From Comamonadaceae bacterium OTU4NAUVB1 (GTDB lineage: Bacteria; Pseudomonadota; Gammaproteobacteria; Burkholderiales; Burkholderiaceae_C): a stretch of DNA of 64,000 nucleotides. A program made the position numbers and the translations under genes. Within the stretch, counting starts at the first letter, position 1, and the number at the start of each line of letters is the position of its first letter. The stretch spans positions 2,897,001 to 2,961,000 of the forward strand of contig CP099605.1 in NCBI GenBank assembly GCA_024372625.1. The letters are read 5' to 3'. Below are positions 8,509-17,792 of this stretch, one piece after another. The notes below the pieces were generated by a model. It saw only the letters and a list, made by a program, of their open reading frames with translations. It was not told the origin of the DNA and searched no databases.

Positions 8509-9108
8509 ATGGACTGGCAAGAATTCACCGCGCTGCTGGTGCTGGCCACGGCGATGAGTTTCTCGCCCGGACCCAACACCACGCTCTCCACCGCCCTGGC
8601 CGCGAACGGCGGCCTGGGGCGCGCCATGCGCTTCGTGCTGGCCGTGCCGCTGGGCTGGACGCTGCTGCTGGGCCTGTGCGCGGCGGGCCTGGGCTCGCTG
8701 CTGGTGGCCGCGCCGGCGTTGCGCTGGACGGTCAAGGCGATCGGCATCGGCTACCTGCTGTGGCTCGCGCTGCGGCTGTCGCGCAGCGGAGCCCTCGGCA
8801 CCGCCGACGCCGCGCGGCTCGACGTGGGTTTCGTGCAGGGCGTGCTGCTGCAGTTCCTCAACATCAAGGCCTGGCTGCTCGCGCTCACGCTGGTGGCCGG
8901 CTGGATCGCCGGGCAGGCCGACGCGCTGCACCGCTTCGCCCTCGTCGCCCCGGTGATGGCCGCCTATGCCTTCGCCAGCAACTTCGCCTATGCGCTGGTC
9001 GGCGCGCTGCTGCGCGGCTGGCTCGCGCGGGGCCGGCGCCTGCTGTGGTTCAACCGCGCCATGGCGCTGCTGCTGGTGCTCACGGCCGCCTGGATGGTGG
9101 GCGCATGA
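8509..9108 (+). CDS. LysE/RhtB-family amino-acid exporter
   Basis: Inner-membrane exporter of 199 residues with about six hydrophobic segments and the family signature SFSPGPNTTL near residue 17. The family exports basic or neutral amino acids and related amines. GAGGG upstream serves as the ribosome binding site. Its TGA overlaps the ATG of the next transporter gene (ATGA at 9105-9108). Divergence from the MocR gene suggests that the exporter is induced by the compound sensed there. Confidence 0.9.
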   Translation: MDWQEFTALLVLATAMSFSPGPNTTLSTALAANGGLGRAMRFVLAVPLGWTLLLGLCAAGLGSLLVAAPALRWTVKAIGIGYLLWLALRLSRSGALGTADAARLDVGFVQGVLLQFLNIKAWLLALTLVAGWIAGQADALHRFALVAPVMAAYAFASNFAYALVGALLRGWLARGRRLLWFNRAMALLLVLTAAWMVGA

Positions 9109-10046
9109 CGGCCCGGGACCTGCCGGCGACGGCCGCCGGGGCCGCGCCCGGCGGCCTGCGGCGCGAGACCCTCGGCCTGTGGCTGGGCGTGCTCGGCGTG
9201 GCGATCTTCGCGGTCACCCTGCCGATGACCCGGCTGGCCACCGGCACGCAGGCCGCGCCGCAGCTCTCGCCGTGGTTCGTGACCTTCGCACGCGCGGCGC
9301 TGGCCGGCGTGCTGTCGATCGTGGTGCTCGCGGCCCTGCGCGCGCCGCGACCGCGCCGCCACGAGTGGGCGCCGCTGGGCTGGGCGGTGCTGGGCAACGC
9401 CATCGGCTATCCGCTGCTGCTGGGCCTGGCGCTGCGCGTGGTGACGGCCAGCCACGCGGCGGTGGTGACGGCGCTGCTGCCGCTGGCGACGGCGGCGGTC
9501 GCGGCCCTGGTGCTGCGCCAGCGCGCGCGGCCGGCCTTCTGGCTCTGCGCCGTCGCCGGCGGCGCGCTGGTGGTGGCCTTCTCGCTGCTGCGCGCGCGGG
9601 CGCAGGGCCACGGCTTCGGCCTCGAATGGGCCGACCTGCTGCTGCTGGTGGCGGTGCTGGCGGCGGCGCTGGGCTACATCCAGGGCGCGCGGGTCACGCC
9701 GTCGCTGGGCGCCGAACGCGTGATCTGCTGGGTCTGCGTGCTGGCCCTGCCCGTCACGCTGCCGGGCACGCTGCTGACCTGGCCGACGCAGCCGGTGGCC
9801 GCCTCGGCCTGGGCCGGGCTGGTCTACGTCGGCGTGTTCTCGATGTGGATGGGTTTCTTCGCCTGGTACCGGGGCCTGGCCCTGGGGGGCGCGCTGCGCG
9901 TGAGCCAGGTGCAGCTGCTGCAGCCCTTCCTGTCCATGCTCGCGGCCGTGCCGCTGCTGGGCGAGCCGCTGGAATGGGTCACGCTGGGCTTCGCGCTCGC
10001 GGTGGTGGCCACGGTGGTCGCCGGCCGGAAACTGGCGGCGCCGTGA
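9105..10046 (+). CDS. EamA-family (DMT superfamily) transporter
   Basis: Inner-membrane protein of 313 residues with ten hydrophobic segments in two repeats of five, the drug/metabolite transporter layout. Members export amino acids, nucleobases or drugs. It overlaps the LysE gene by 4 bp and is therefore co-translated with it. Two exporters in tandem suggest removal of an amino-acid-like compound or its product. The N-terminal 15 residues are Ala/Gly-rich and not conserved. Confidence 0.88.
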   Translation: MTARDLPATAAGAAPGGLRRETLGLWLGVLGVAIFAVTLPMTRLATGTQAAPQLSPWFVTFARAALAGVLSIVVLAALRAPRPRRHEWAPLGWAVLGNAIGYPLLLGLALRVVTASHAAVVTALLPLATAAVAALVLRQRARPAFWLCAVAGGALVVAFSLLRARAQGHGFGLEWADLLLLVAVLAAALGYIQGARVTPSLGAERVICWVCVLALPVTLPGTLLTWPTQPVAASAWAGLVYVGVFSMWMGFFAWYRGLALGGALRVSQVQLLQPFLSMLAAVPLLGEPLEWVTLGFALAVVATVVAGRKLAAP

Positions 10047-10158
10047 CGCCCCGCCACGCCACCGCGCGGCCGCGCCCCGACCCCAATCGCACCGCCCGCG
10101 CCCGTCCTCGGTCCGACAATCGTCCCCAACGTCCCGACAACACCCAAGGAAGCTCCCC

Positions 10159-11403
10159 ATGACAAGCTGGAAACTGGCCGCCCGCGCCGACAAGATGAAC
10201 CCCTCGGTGCTGCGCGAGATCCTCAAGGTCGCCGAACGCCCGGGCGTGATCAGCCTGGCCGGCGGCCTGCCCTCGCCCGCGACCTTCCCGGTCGCGGCCT
10301 TCGCCGCCGCCTGCGCGACCGTGCTGGCCGACGACGGCGCGGCCGCCCTGCAGTACGCCGCCAGCGAGGGCTACGGCCCGCTGCGCCAGGCGGTGGCCGA
10401 CATGCTGCCCTGGGCGGTCGATCCGTCGCAGGTGCTCATCACCACCGGCTCGCAGCAGGGCCTGGACCTGGTGGCCAAGGTGCTGCTGGACGCCGGCAGC
10501 CGCGTGCTGGTGGAGACGCCGACCTACCTCGGCGCGCTGCAGGCCTTCTCGCCGATGGAGCCGCTGGCCGTGGCGGTGGCCAGCGACGACGGCGGCGTGG
10601 TGGTCGACGACATGGTGGCCCGGGCCCGGGGCGCCGACGGCGAGGAGGCGGCGCGCTTCATCTACCTGCTGCCCAATTTCCAGAACCCGACCGGCCGCAC
10701 CATGGACGAGGCGCGCCGCGCCGCCGTCTCGGCCGCCGCGGCGGCGGCCGACCTGCCGATCGTCGAGGACAACCCCTACGGCGAGCTGTGGTTCGACGAG
10801 GCGCCGCCGCTGCCGCTGACCGCGCGCAACCCCGAAGGCTGCATCTACCTCGGCTCGTTCTCCAAGGTGCTGGCCCCGGGCCTGCGCCTGGGCTTCCTGG
10901 TGGCGCCCAAGGCGATCTACCCGAAGCTGCTGCAGGCCAAGCAGGCGGTCGACCTGCACACGCCGATCTTCACGCAGCGCATGGTCTGCGAGGTCATCAA
11001 GGACGGCTTCCTGGAGCGCCACGTGCCCACCATCCGCGCGCTCTACAAGCGCCAGCGCGACGCCATGGTGGCGGCCCTCGGGCGCGAGATGGCCGGCCTG
11101 GACGTCACCTTCAGGGCGCCCGTGGGCGGCATGTTCCTGTGGGCGCGCCTGCCCGAGGGCATCGACACCACGGCGCTGCTGCCGCTGGCGGTCGAGCGCG
11201 GCGTGGCCTTCGTGCCCGGTGCGCCCTTCCACGCCGACGGCCATGGCGATCCGCGCACGCTGCGCCTGTCGTTCGTGACAGCCAGCGTCGAGCAGATCGA
11301 CATCGCCGTCGCCGCCCTGGCCGAGACGCTGCGCGAGCAGCTCGCGCACGACGCCGTCGCGCGGGTGCGGCAGGAGCTCGCGGCCGCCTGCGAGGCGACC
11401 TGA
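10159..11403 (+). CDS. PLP-dependent aminotransferase, class I/II (2-aminoadipate-aminotransferase-like)
   Basis: Cytoplasmic aminotransferase of 414 residues without a DNA-binding domain. It shows ISLAGGLPSP, NFQNPTGR, VEDNPYGEL and GSFSKVLAPGLRLGF, with the Schiff-base lysine at Lys236 and a PLP-phosphate arginine nearby. The family includes 2-aminoadipate/leucine/kynurenine transaminases of the LysN type. A 112-bp gap precedes it with GACAAT at about 10112 and an AAGGAAG ribosome binding site, so it may have its own promoter. It lies 20 bp before the GST gene. Confidence 0.9.
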   Translation: MTSWKLAARADKMNPSVLREILKVAERPGVISLAGGLPSPATFPVAAFAAACATVLADDGAAALQYAASEGYGPLRQAVADMLPWAVDPSQVLITTGSQQGLDLVAKVLLDAGSRVLVETPTYLGALQAFSPMEPLAVAVASDDGGVVVDDMVARARGADGEEAARFIYLLPNFQNPTGRTMDEARRAAVSAAAAAADLPIVEDNPYGELWFDEAPPLPLTARNPEGCIYLGSFSKVLAPGLRLGFLVAPKAIYPKLLQAKQAVDLHTPIFTQRMVCEVIKDGFLERHVPTIRALYKRQRDAMVAALGREMAGLDVTFRAPVGGMFLWARLPEGIDTTALLPLAVERGVAFVPGAPFHADGHGDPRTLRLSFVTASVEQIDIAVAALAETLREQLAHDAVARVRQELAAACEAT

Positions 11404-11423
11404 GCGCGCCGGGGAACCACGCC

Positions 11424-12065
11424 ATGCTCAACGTCTGGGGCCGCATCAGCTCGATCAACGTGCGCAAGGTGGTCTGGTGCGCGCAGGAGCTGGGGCTCGA
11501 CTTCCAGCGCACGGAGGCCGGCGGGCGCTTCGGCATCGTGCGCACGCCCGAATACCTGGCGCTCAATCCGAACGCGCTGGTGCCGTGCATCGACGACGGC
11601 GAGGGCGCGGCGCGCCAGGTGCTGTGGGAGTCCAACGTCATCGTGCGCTACCTCTGCGCGAAGCACGCGCCCGGCACGCTCTATCCCGAGCCGCTGGACG
11701 CGCGCTTCGACGCCGAGCGCTGGATGGACTGGCAGCAGACCACCCTGAACCCGGTGAGCGCCGGGGCCTTCCGGCAGTGGATCCGCACGCCGGCGGCCGA
11801 GCGCGACGCCGCGGCGATCGCGCGCTCGGTCACGGCCACCGAGCCGCTGTTCGCACTGCTCGACGCGCACCTGGCGACGCGGGCCTTCATGACCGGCGAC
11901 GCATTCACCATGGCCGACATCCCGCTGGGCTGCGAGGCGCACCGCTGGATCGGCCTGCCGCCGGCCGACTACGTCCGCCCGTCGTGGCCGCACGTCGAAC
12001 GCTGGTTCGCCGACCTGAAGGCGCGCTCGGCCGCGCGCGGCGTGCTCGACCTCCCCCTCGAATGA
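11424..12065 (+). CDS. Glutathione S-transferase family protein
   Basis: 213 residues. The N-terminal thioredoxin-like half has VWGRISSINVRKVVW, NPNALVPCIDD (cis-Pro) and the glutathione-binding E-S pair in LWESNVIVRYL. The C-terminal half is all-helical with FTMADIPLG. The active residue is probably the Ser in GRISSINV, as in theta-like bacterial GSTs. It sits 20 bp after the aminotransferase gene and 22 bp before the PhzF gene, so it belongs to the same transcript. The substrate is unknown. Confidence 0.88.
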   Translation: MLNVWGRISSINVRKVVWCAQELGLDFQRTEAGGRFGIVRTPEYLALNPNALVPCIDDGEGAARQVLWESNVIVRYLCAKHAPGTLYPEPLDARFDAERWMDWQQTTLNPVSAGAFRQWIRTPAAERDAAAIARSVTATEPLFALLDAHLATRAFMTGDAFTMADIPLGCEAHRWIGLPPADYVRPSWPHVERWFADLKARSAARGVLDLPLE

Positions 12066-12087
12066 AACGAAACCACCGAGACCGACG

Positions 12088-13119
12088 ATGACCGCGCCCC
12101 CCGCGACCACCCCCCGCCCCTTCCAGCAGATCGACGTCTTCACCGCCGTGCCCGGCAACGGCAACCCGCTCGCGGTGGTGCTCGAGGGCACCGGCCTGGA
12201 CGACGCGCGGATGCAGCGCTTCGCCCACTGGACCAACCTGTCGGAGACCACCTTCCTGCTGCCGCCGACCGACCCGGCCGCCGACTACCGCGTGCGCATC
12301 TTCACGCCCGGCGCCGAGCTGCCCTTCGCCGGCCATCCCACGCTCGGCAGCTGCCACGCCTGGCTGGCCGCGGGCGGCCGGCCGAAGTCGCCCGGGCGCA
12401 TCGTCCAGGAGTGCGGCGTCGGCCTGGTGACGTTGCGCCGCGAGGCCGTCGACGGCGTGGCGGGCCCGGGCCGGCTGGCCTTCGCCGCGCCGCCGCTCGC
12501 GCGCAGCGCGCCGAGCCCGACGCTGCTGGCCAAGGTGGCGCGGGCGCTCGGCCTGGAGGCCCACCGGCTCGTCGCCGCGCAGCTGCTGGACAACGGCCCG
12601 GTCTGGCTGGGCCTGCTGCTCGACGGCGCCGACACCGTGCTCGCGCTGCAGCCGGACCACCGCGCGCTCAAGGCGCTGGGCGTGAAGGTCGGCGTGGCCG
12701 GCCTGCGCGACGCGCACGTGGACGCGGATTCCGAGATGGATGCGGACGCGGCGCCCGCGCTGGTGCGGCGCTCCAACCGCGAGGCGCGCGCCTTCGCCGG
12801 CGTGGCCGGCGTGGCCGCGACGGGCGGCACGGCCGCGGGCGCCCGCGCCGCCGACGCGACGGCGGCGCAGCGCCCGGCGCTGGAGGTGCGCGCCTTCGTC
12901 GCGCCGGTGGGCGTCGACGAGGACCCGGTCACCGGCAGCCTCAACGCCAGCCTGGCGCAATGGCTCGTCGCCGAGGGCCACCTGCCCGCGCGCTATGTCG
13001 CCGCGCAGGGCCAGTGCCTGGGCCGCGACGGCCGGGTGCACGTCGCGCGCGACGCCGACGGACAGGTCTGGATCGGCGGCGACGCGGTCACCCGCATCGA
13101 CGGGCGCGTCCACCTCTGA
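12088..13119 (+). CDS. PhzF-family isomerase/epimerase-like protein
   Basis: 343 residues with the diaminopimelate-epimerase fold of PhzF proteins. The catalytic Glu of the family fits Glu53 in [26 protein letters not shown] and the late [11 protein letters not shown] are the family hallmarks. PhzF isomerises a dihydro-hydroxyanthranilate in phenazine synthesis. No other phenazine genes are present, so this member more likely isomerises another compound handled by the cluster. An Ala/Gly-rich insertion lies at about 255-275. It follows GST by 22 bp. Confidence 0.9.
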   Translation: MTAPPATTPRPFQQIDVFTAVPGNGNPLAVVLEGTGLDDARMQRFAHWTNLSETTFLLPPTDPAADYRVRIFTPGAELPFAGHPTLGSCHAWLAAGGRPKSPGRIVQECGVGLVTLRREAVDGVAGPGRLAFAAPPLARSAPSPTLLAKVARALGLEAHRLVAAQLLDNGPVWLGLLLDGADTVLALQPDHRALKALGVKVGVAGLRDAHVDADSEMDADAAPALVRRSNREARAFAGVAGVAATGGTAAGARAADATAAQRPALEVRAFVAPVGVDEDPVTGSLNASLAQWLVAEGHLPARYVAAQGQCLGRDGRVHVARDADGQVWIGGDAVTRIDGRVHL

Positions 13120-13133
13120 GGCGCACGCCGCCC

Positions 13134-13826
13134 ATGACGACCCGCATCGACCACCTCGTCGTCGCCGCCCGCACCCTCGAGGAGGGCGTGCGGTGGTGCG
13201 AGGCCACGCTGGGGGTCGTGCCCGGCCCGGGCGGCGCGCACCCGCTGATGGGCACGCACAACCGGCTGCTGTCGATCGCGACCGAGGCCTTTCCCCGCGC
13301 CTACCTGGAGGTCATCGCCATCGACCCGGCGCAGCGGCCCGCGCGCGGGCCCGGCCAGCACCGCTGGTTCGACCTCGACGACGCGGCGCTCCAAGGCGGA
13401 CTGGCGCGCCACGGGCCCCGGCTGGTGCATTTCGTCGCCCGCGTGCCCGACGCCCGGGCGGCGCTCGACGCGCTGGCCGCCGGCGCCACGCACATCGATC
13501 GCGGCCCGCTGGTGGCGGCCTCGCGCGACACGCCGGCCGGGCGGCTGACCTGGAAGATCAGCGTGCGCGACGACGGCCAGCGCCTGTTCTACGGCGCGCT
13601 GCCCACGGTGATCGAGTGGGGCCCGGTGCATCCGGCCGACACGATGCCCGCCTCGGGCATCGCCCTGCAGGCGCTGCACGTGCGCCATCCGCGCGCCGCC
13701 GTGCTGCGCGAGGCGCTCGACGCGCTCGGCCTGGCGGACATCGCCGTGCGGGACGGCGCGCCCGACCTCGTGGCCGTGCTGCAAACGCCGCGCGGCATCG
13801 TGACGCTCGCCTCCGGCGGCCTCTGA
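13134..13826 (+). CDS. VOC-family protein (glyoxalase-like domain)
   Basis: 230-residue cytoplasmic protein of the glyoxalase-like type. It starts [19 protein letters not shown] and carries the family's pattern of paired beta-alpha-beta-beta-beta modules; His7, the Glu in YLEVIAID and His-Phe in LVHFVAR could bind a metal. No reaction can be assigned. It is the last gene of the LysE-to-VOC run, starting 14 bp after the PhzF stop. A 218-bp gap without a convincing gene follows, up to the autotransporter stop. Confidence 0.8.
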   Translation: MTTRIDHLVVAARTLEEGVRWCEATLGVVPGPGGAHPLMGTHNRLLSIATEAFPRAYLEVIAIDPAQRPARGPGQHRWFDLDDAALQGGLARHGPRLVHFVARVPDARAALDALAAGATHIDRGPLVAASRDTPAGRLTWKISVRDDGQRLFYGALPTVIEWGPVHPADTMPASGIALQALHVRHPRAAVLREALDALGLADIAVRDGAPDLVAVLQTPRGIVTLASGGL

Positions 13827-14044
13827 GGGCCATGCCCACCACCGCCGAACCCGCCGGGTTCGCCTTCGCCCCGCTGCTGCGGGTGCGCGCGCCCGGCCGA
13901 ACATGATCCATTGCGTCTCGCGCACGCCGTGCCGGGGCGCCGCGCCAGCCGGCGCCCGAGGCGCGAGGACGGCCACCCGGCCGACGCCCGACGCCGTCCC
14001 CGTCCGCCCGGCCATCGGCGCGCCCGTGCCCGCCGATGCGACGC

Positions 14045-17000
14045 CTACCAGCGCGCCTTGACGCCCACCGAGCCCTGCACGCCGCTCTTCACGCGGGTGT
14101 CGCCGCCGGCCGAGGCCAGCCGGCCGGCCTCGCCGTAGACGCTCCAGGTGCGACCCAGCGCCAGCGTGCCGCCGACGGCCGCCTCGGCCCAGGTGCCGCC
14201 GGTGCGGGTGGCGATGTCGGTGGCCGCGGCCGGTCCGGCGAAGCGTGCGATGTCGGTGCCGTGCGAGGCGCCGTAGACGTTGACGCGGGCATAGGGCCAC
14301 AGCGGGCCGGCGGCGGTCGTCACCTCGCCCTTCAGGCGCACGCCGACGCGGGCGATCCAGCCGTTGCCGGCGTCGTGCCGCACGGTGGCGCCGGAGAGGG
14401 CGGTGTCGTCGAGGTCGATGCGCTGGTGGATCAGCTGCACCTGCGGCTCGACGCGCCAGCCGCGGCCGAGGGCGAAGGACTGGCCCGCCTCGATCGACGC
14501 CAGCACGCTGTCGCCGCGCACCGGCGCCGTCGCGTTGCCCAGCGGCTCGGCGTTGACGCGGTGATCGCCGGCCTGCAGCACGGCGTCGGCGTAGAAGCCC
14601 GAGGCGTTCATGTAGGTGCCGTAGGCGCCGAGGTAGCGCGAACGCAGGTCGTTGGCGCCCACGCCGCCCCGGGTGCCGCCGGCGAAGCCGCTGGTCGCCA
14701 CGCGGCCGTCGAGCTGGCCGACGTAGACACCGGCGCGCCAGTCCCCGGCCGCGAACAGGTCGGCGCCGGCCTGGAAGCCGTCGACGCGGCCCCGGCTCGA
14801 CGGGTCGACGGTGCCCTGCTGGCGCACGTCGATGCGGGTGGAGATGACGCGGCCCCAGGCGCTGCGGCGCCGGCCGTCGGCGTCGGTGGCCGTGCCGGTG
14901 GCGGCGGCCCTGCCGGCGGGCTCGTCGCCGATGCGCTGGTGCAGGTTGCCCAGCATGGCGAGGTCGGCCTGGCGCAGCTGCTGCGGCAGCGCGGCGAACA
15001 GCGGCACCTCGGCGCGGTAGCTGGGCACCGGGGCGCCCGCCGGGGCCGCGGGTCCGGGCCGGACGGTGGCCGACAGCGTGCTGTCCTGAGACGCGCCGGT
15101 GGTGGGCGCGACGGGGGTCGTCGGCGTGGCCGGTGTCGTGACCGGCGTGGGAACGGGCGTCGTGGGCGTCGTGGGCGTCGTCGTCGGTGTCGTCACCGAC
15201 GGCGGCGGCGTGGCGACGGGCGGCGTCACGACGGCCGGGGCGGTCGAGCGCAGGTACCAGCTCTCGCCCGCGCCGCCGGCGTCGGCCGCGTGCAGGGTGT
15301 AGGCGTAGGCACCGGCGTCGACGTGGCCGCCGGCCAGCGCGAAGGCGCTGCGCGTGGTCTGCGCGGTGGTGGTGGCGCCGTTGCGCGCCGCGACGACCTC
15401 GATGCCGTTGCCGGTGGTCGGCGCGCCGAGGCCGCCGAGGTTGGTGACCTGCACCGTGGTGCGGCCGCTGGCGCTGGCGTTGGCGCCGTCGAGCACCAGG
15501 CGGTCGCTGACGCTGGCGCTGGTGCCCAGGGCGGTGCCCAGGCGCAGCGTGCCGCCGTTGCCGACGTAGGCGCCGGTCACGGTCAGGTCGGTGCCCGGCG
15601 CGGCGCCCAGCACCGACACGGTGCCACCGTTGGACAGCGAGGCGACCCGCTGGCTCAGGCCGGCGAGGTCGAGCGTGGCGCCCGTGGCCACCGCGTGGGC
15701 CGAGGCCGCGCTCAGGGTGTAGGCCGCGCCGGCCTTCAGCGTGCCGGCGTCGATGGCGGTCGCGCCGGTGTGGCCGTTGGCGCCCGAGAGCACCAGCGTG
15801 CCGGTGCCGCGCTTCACGATGGCGCCGCCCGTGCCGCCGGCCACGCCGCCGTCGCGGATCGCGCCGGCGATGGCGTCGTCCAGGTTCAGGCCGCCCAGCG
15901 TCAGGGTGGCGCCGCCCAGGCGCACGTCGCCCGCGCCGTCGAGCGAGCCGATGGCGGTGGCGCCGGCGCGCGAGACGTCGACGAAGCCGGCGTTGGCGAC
16001 CCGGGTGTCGGCCATGGTCGCGCCGGCGCCCACGCGCAGGCCGGCGCCCGGAGCGACCCGGACGGCGCCGGTGCCCAGGGCGGCGGTGGTCTGCAGGTCG
16101 ATCAGGCCGGCGCGCAGGTCGGTGCCGCCGGAGAAGGCGTTGGCCGCCGTCAGCTCGAGCGTGCCGGCGCCGGACTTGATCAGGCCCTGGCGGCCGCCGC
16201 GCTCGCCGATGGCGCCGGACTGGCGCACGCTGCCGGCGTCGACGTTGAGCGTCGCGGTGCCGCTCAGGGTGATGGCGTTGTCGATCCGGGCGACGCGGGT
16301 GGTGTCGTAGTCGAGCGTGGTGCCCCCGGCCAGCGCGAGGCCGCCGGTGCCCAGCGCGCCGTCGTTGGCCACGCGCAGCGTGCCGCCCTCGACCGTGGTG
16401 CCGCCGCTGTGGCGGTTGGCGCCCGACAGCGTGAACACGCCCGGGCCGTACTTGACGATCCGGCCGTCGGCCGCGACGCCCGGCACGCCGGCGTCGGAGA
16501 CCGTGCCGGAGAAGTCGCCCGCGCCGGTGCGCAGCGTGCTCGAGCCCAGCACGACGGTGCCATCGCCGTACAGCGCGCCGACGGTCTCGGTCAGTCCGGG
16601 CCTGAGGAACACCATGCCCGGCAGGCGCACCGACTCGCCGGTGACCGGATGGATCAGTTCGAAGCCCTGGCTGCGGACCGTGACCGTCGCGGTGTCGGCG
16701 ATCTGCTCGCTCTGCAGCAAGGCGACGCTGGAGACGCCCTGCACCAGCAGGTCGCCGGCGATGGACGTGGCGCCGCCGGTGCGCGCGAGGCCCAGCACGG
16801 TGCTGCCCTGCACGGTCGTCAGGCCGGTGTAGGTGTTGGACTTGCCGCCGACGAAATCGAGGTCGCCCCAGTACCGGGCCGAGGTCGGGGCCTCGATGGT
16901 CAGGCCCCGGGTGCCCGACACCACGCCGCCCATCTCCAGCAGGTAGGTCACCGACGAGGCCGGCGAGACGAAGCGGAGGGTGGGGGTGGTCGCGCTCTCG

Positions 17001-17575
17001 AGCCTGACGTCGCCGTCCAGGCGCAGGCTGCGCTGGGCCGCCGCCGGCGTGCTGTCCCGGTCGAGCGGCGCGACGGTGAAGTCGCCCCGCACGACGACGT
17101 CGTTGGCCAGCGTCACGCCGCCGCGCAGGGTGCCGCCGTTGATCGTCAGCGTGCCGGTGCCCAGCGAGCCGGCGTGCGTCACGGCCAGCGTGCCCGCGTC
17201 GAGCACGGTGCCGCCGGCATAAGTGTTGGCGCTCGTCGCGGCCGGGGCGTCGCGGCCCAGCACCAGCGTGCCGGCGCCGGTCTTCACGATGCCGCCGGCG
17301 CCCGAGATCGGGCCGGTCTGGCCGGCTTCGGCGCCCGCCACGGCGACGTTCAGGACCTGCGTGGTGCCCGCGGCCACCGCGATGGCGTCGGCGCGCACCT
17401 GCCCGTCGACGTAGTCGATGCCCTGGGCACCGGCGCCCACCGCCGCGACCAGGGCACCCGCGAGCACCAGGGCCGAGCGCAGGCCGCGGCCGTGACCGCC
17501 AGCACGATCGACCTCGGAAATCGCGACCCAGGCGCCGAGGGCCTGATTCCACACGCTACGATAAGACTTGTTCAT
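14045..17575 (-). CDS. Type Va autotransporter (beta-helical passenger, adhesin-like)
   Basis: Outer-membrane autotransporter of 1176 residues. It begins with an extended signal peptide region (MNKSYRSVWNQALGAWVA) followed by a hydrophobic core ending near residue 50. The passenger contains at least four passenger-associated transport repeats of the type GAGTLxL...GGTxxxxGTLxV, about residues 90-650, and forms a beta-helix. A Pro/Thr-rich linker (about 805-860) leads to a roughly 280-residue beta-barrel that ends in Lys-Ala-Arg-Trp. The terminal aromatic is the Bam recognition signal. No protease triad was seen, so adhesion or aggregation is likelier than catalysis. AGGAGC precedes the ATG. 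Confidence 0.92.
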   Translation of the reverse strand: MNKSYRSVWNQALGAWVAISEVDRAGGHGRGLRSALVLAGALVAAVGAGAQGIDYVDGQVRADAIAVAAGTTQVLNVAVAGAEAGQTGPISGAGGIVKTGAGTLVLGRDAPAATSANTYAGGTVLDAGTLAVTHAGSLGTGTLTINGGTLRGGVTLANDVVVRGDFTVAPLDRDSTPAAAQRSLRLDGDVRLESATTPTLRFVSPASSVTYLLEMGGVVSGTRGLTIEAPTSARYWGDLDFVGGKSNTYTGLTTVQGSTVLGLARTGGATSIAGDLLVQGVSSVALLQSEQIADTATVTVRSQGFELIHPVTGESVRLPGMVFLRPGLTETVGALYGDGTVVLGSSTLRTGAGDFSGTVSDAGVPGVAADGRIVKYGPGVFTLSGANRHSGGTTVEGGTLRVANDGALGTGGLALAGGTTLDYDTTRVARIDNAITLSGTATLNVDAGSVRQSGAIGERGGRQGLIKSGAGTLELTAANAFSGGTDLRAGLIDLQTTAALGTGAVRVAPGAGLRVGAGATMADTRVANAGFVDVSRAGATAIGSLDGAGDVRLGGATLTLGGLNLDDAIAGAIRDGGVAGGTGGAIVKRGTGTLVLSGANGHTGATAIDAGTLKAGAAYTLSAASAHAVATGATLDLAGLSQRVASLSNGGTVSVLGAAPGTDLTVTGAYVGNGGTLRLGTALGTSASVSDRLVLDGANASASGRTTVQVTNLGGLGAPTTGNGIEVVAARNGATTTAQTTRSAFALAGGHVDAGAYAYTLHAADAGGAGESWYLRSTAPAVVTPPVATPPPSVTTPTTTPTTPTTPVPTPVTTPATPTTPVAPTTGASQDSTLSATVRPGPAAPAGAPVPSYRAEVPLFAALPQQLRQADLAMLGNLHQRIGDEPAGRAAATGTATDADGRRRSAWGRVISTRIDVRQQGTVDPSSRGRVDGFQAGADLFAAGDWRAGVYVGQLDGRVATSGFAGGTRGGVGANDLRSRYLGAYGTYMNASGFYADAVLQAGDHRVNAEPLGNATAPVRGDSVLASIEAGQSFALGRGWRVEPQVQLIHQRIDLDDTALSGATVRHDAGNGWIARVGVRLKGEVTTAAGPLWPYARVNVYGASHGTDIARFAGPAAATDIATRTGGTWAEAAVGGTLALGRTWSVYGEAGRLASAGGDTRVKSGVQGSVGVKARW

Positions 17576-17792
17576 TACAGCTGCTCCTGAACTTCTTGTG
17601 AAACGGCGGCATGGTCGCGAAGACCAAACCTAAGGTGTTAATCCGAAGGTACTAATTGTTTCAGCTTTGAAACTTTTTAGTTATTTTGGTAACAACTTCA
17701 GGAAGCGAGCGTGAGGTAAGCCACAGCGGCGATGGCGCCGGCCGTCACGGCGGCGACGCGGGGCCGGCGCACGGCTCCCCAGAATCCCCGGC
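17576..17792. promoter_or_regulatory. AT-rich control region between autotransporter and phosphatase genes
   Basis: The divergent gap includes an AT-rich block at about 17625-17700. A perfect inverted repeat, GTTTCA at 17658-17663 and TGAAAC at 17668-17673, is followed on the + strand by TTTTT. It could be an operator for the autotransporter gene or a short hairpin. No + strand gene ends just before it, so an operator is favoured. Confidence 0.4.

Noticed and set aside
12088..13119. A phenazine biosynthesis locus
   Set aside because: PhzF-like folds are widespread and no other phz genes are present.
13832..13906. A 24-codon ATG frame after the VOC gene
   Set aside because: Too short, no conserved feature, and no ribosome binding site of note.
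12993..17552. A 1519-codon minus strand frame overlapping both the autotransporter and the VOC/PhzF genes
   Set aside because: Translation is Arg/Gly/Pro-rich and out of frame with the supported genes on both strands.
14036..17590. A long + strand frame opposite the autotransporter gene
   Set aside because: The minus strand protein has signal, repeats and barrel; the + strand translation is low-complexity Arg/Ala/Gly/Val with no recognisable domain.
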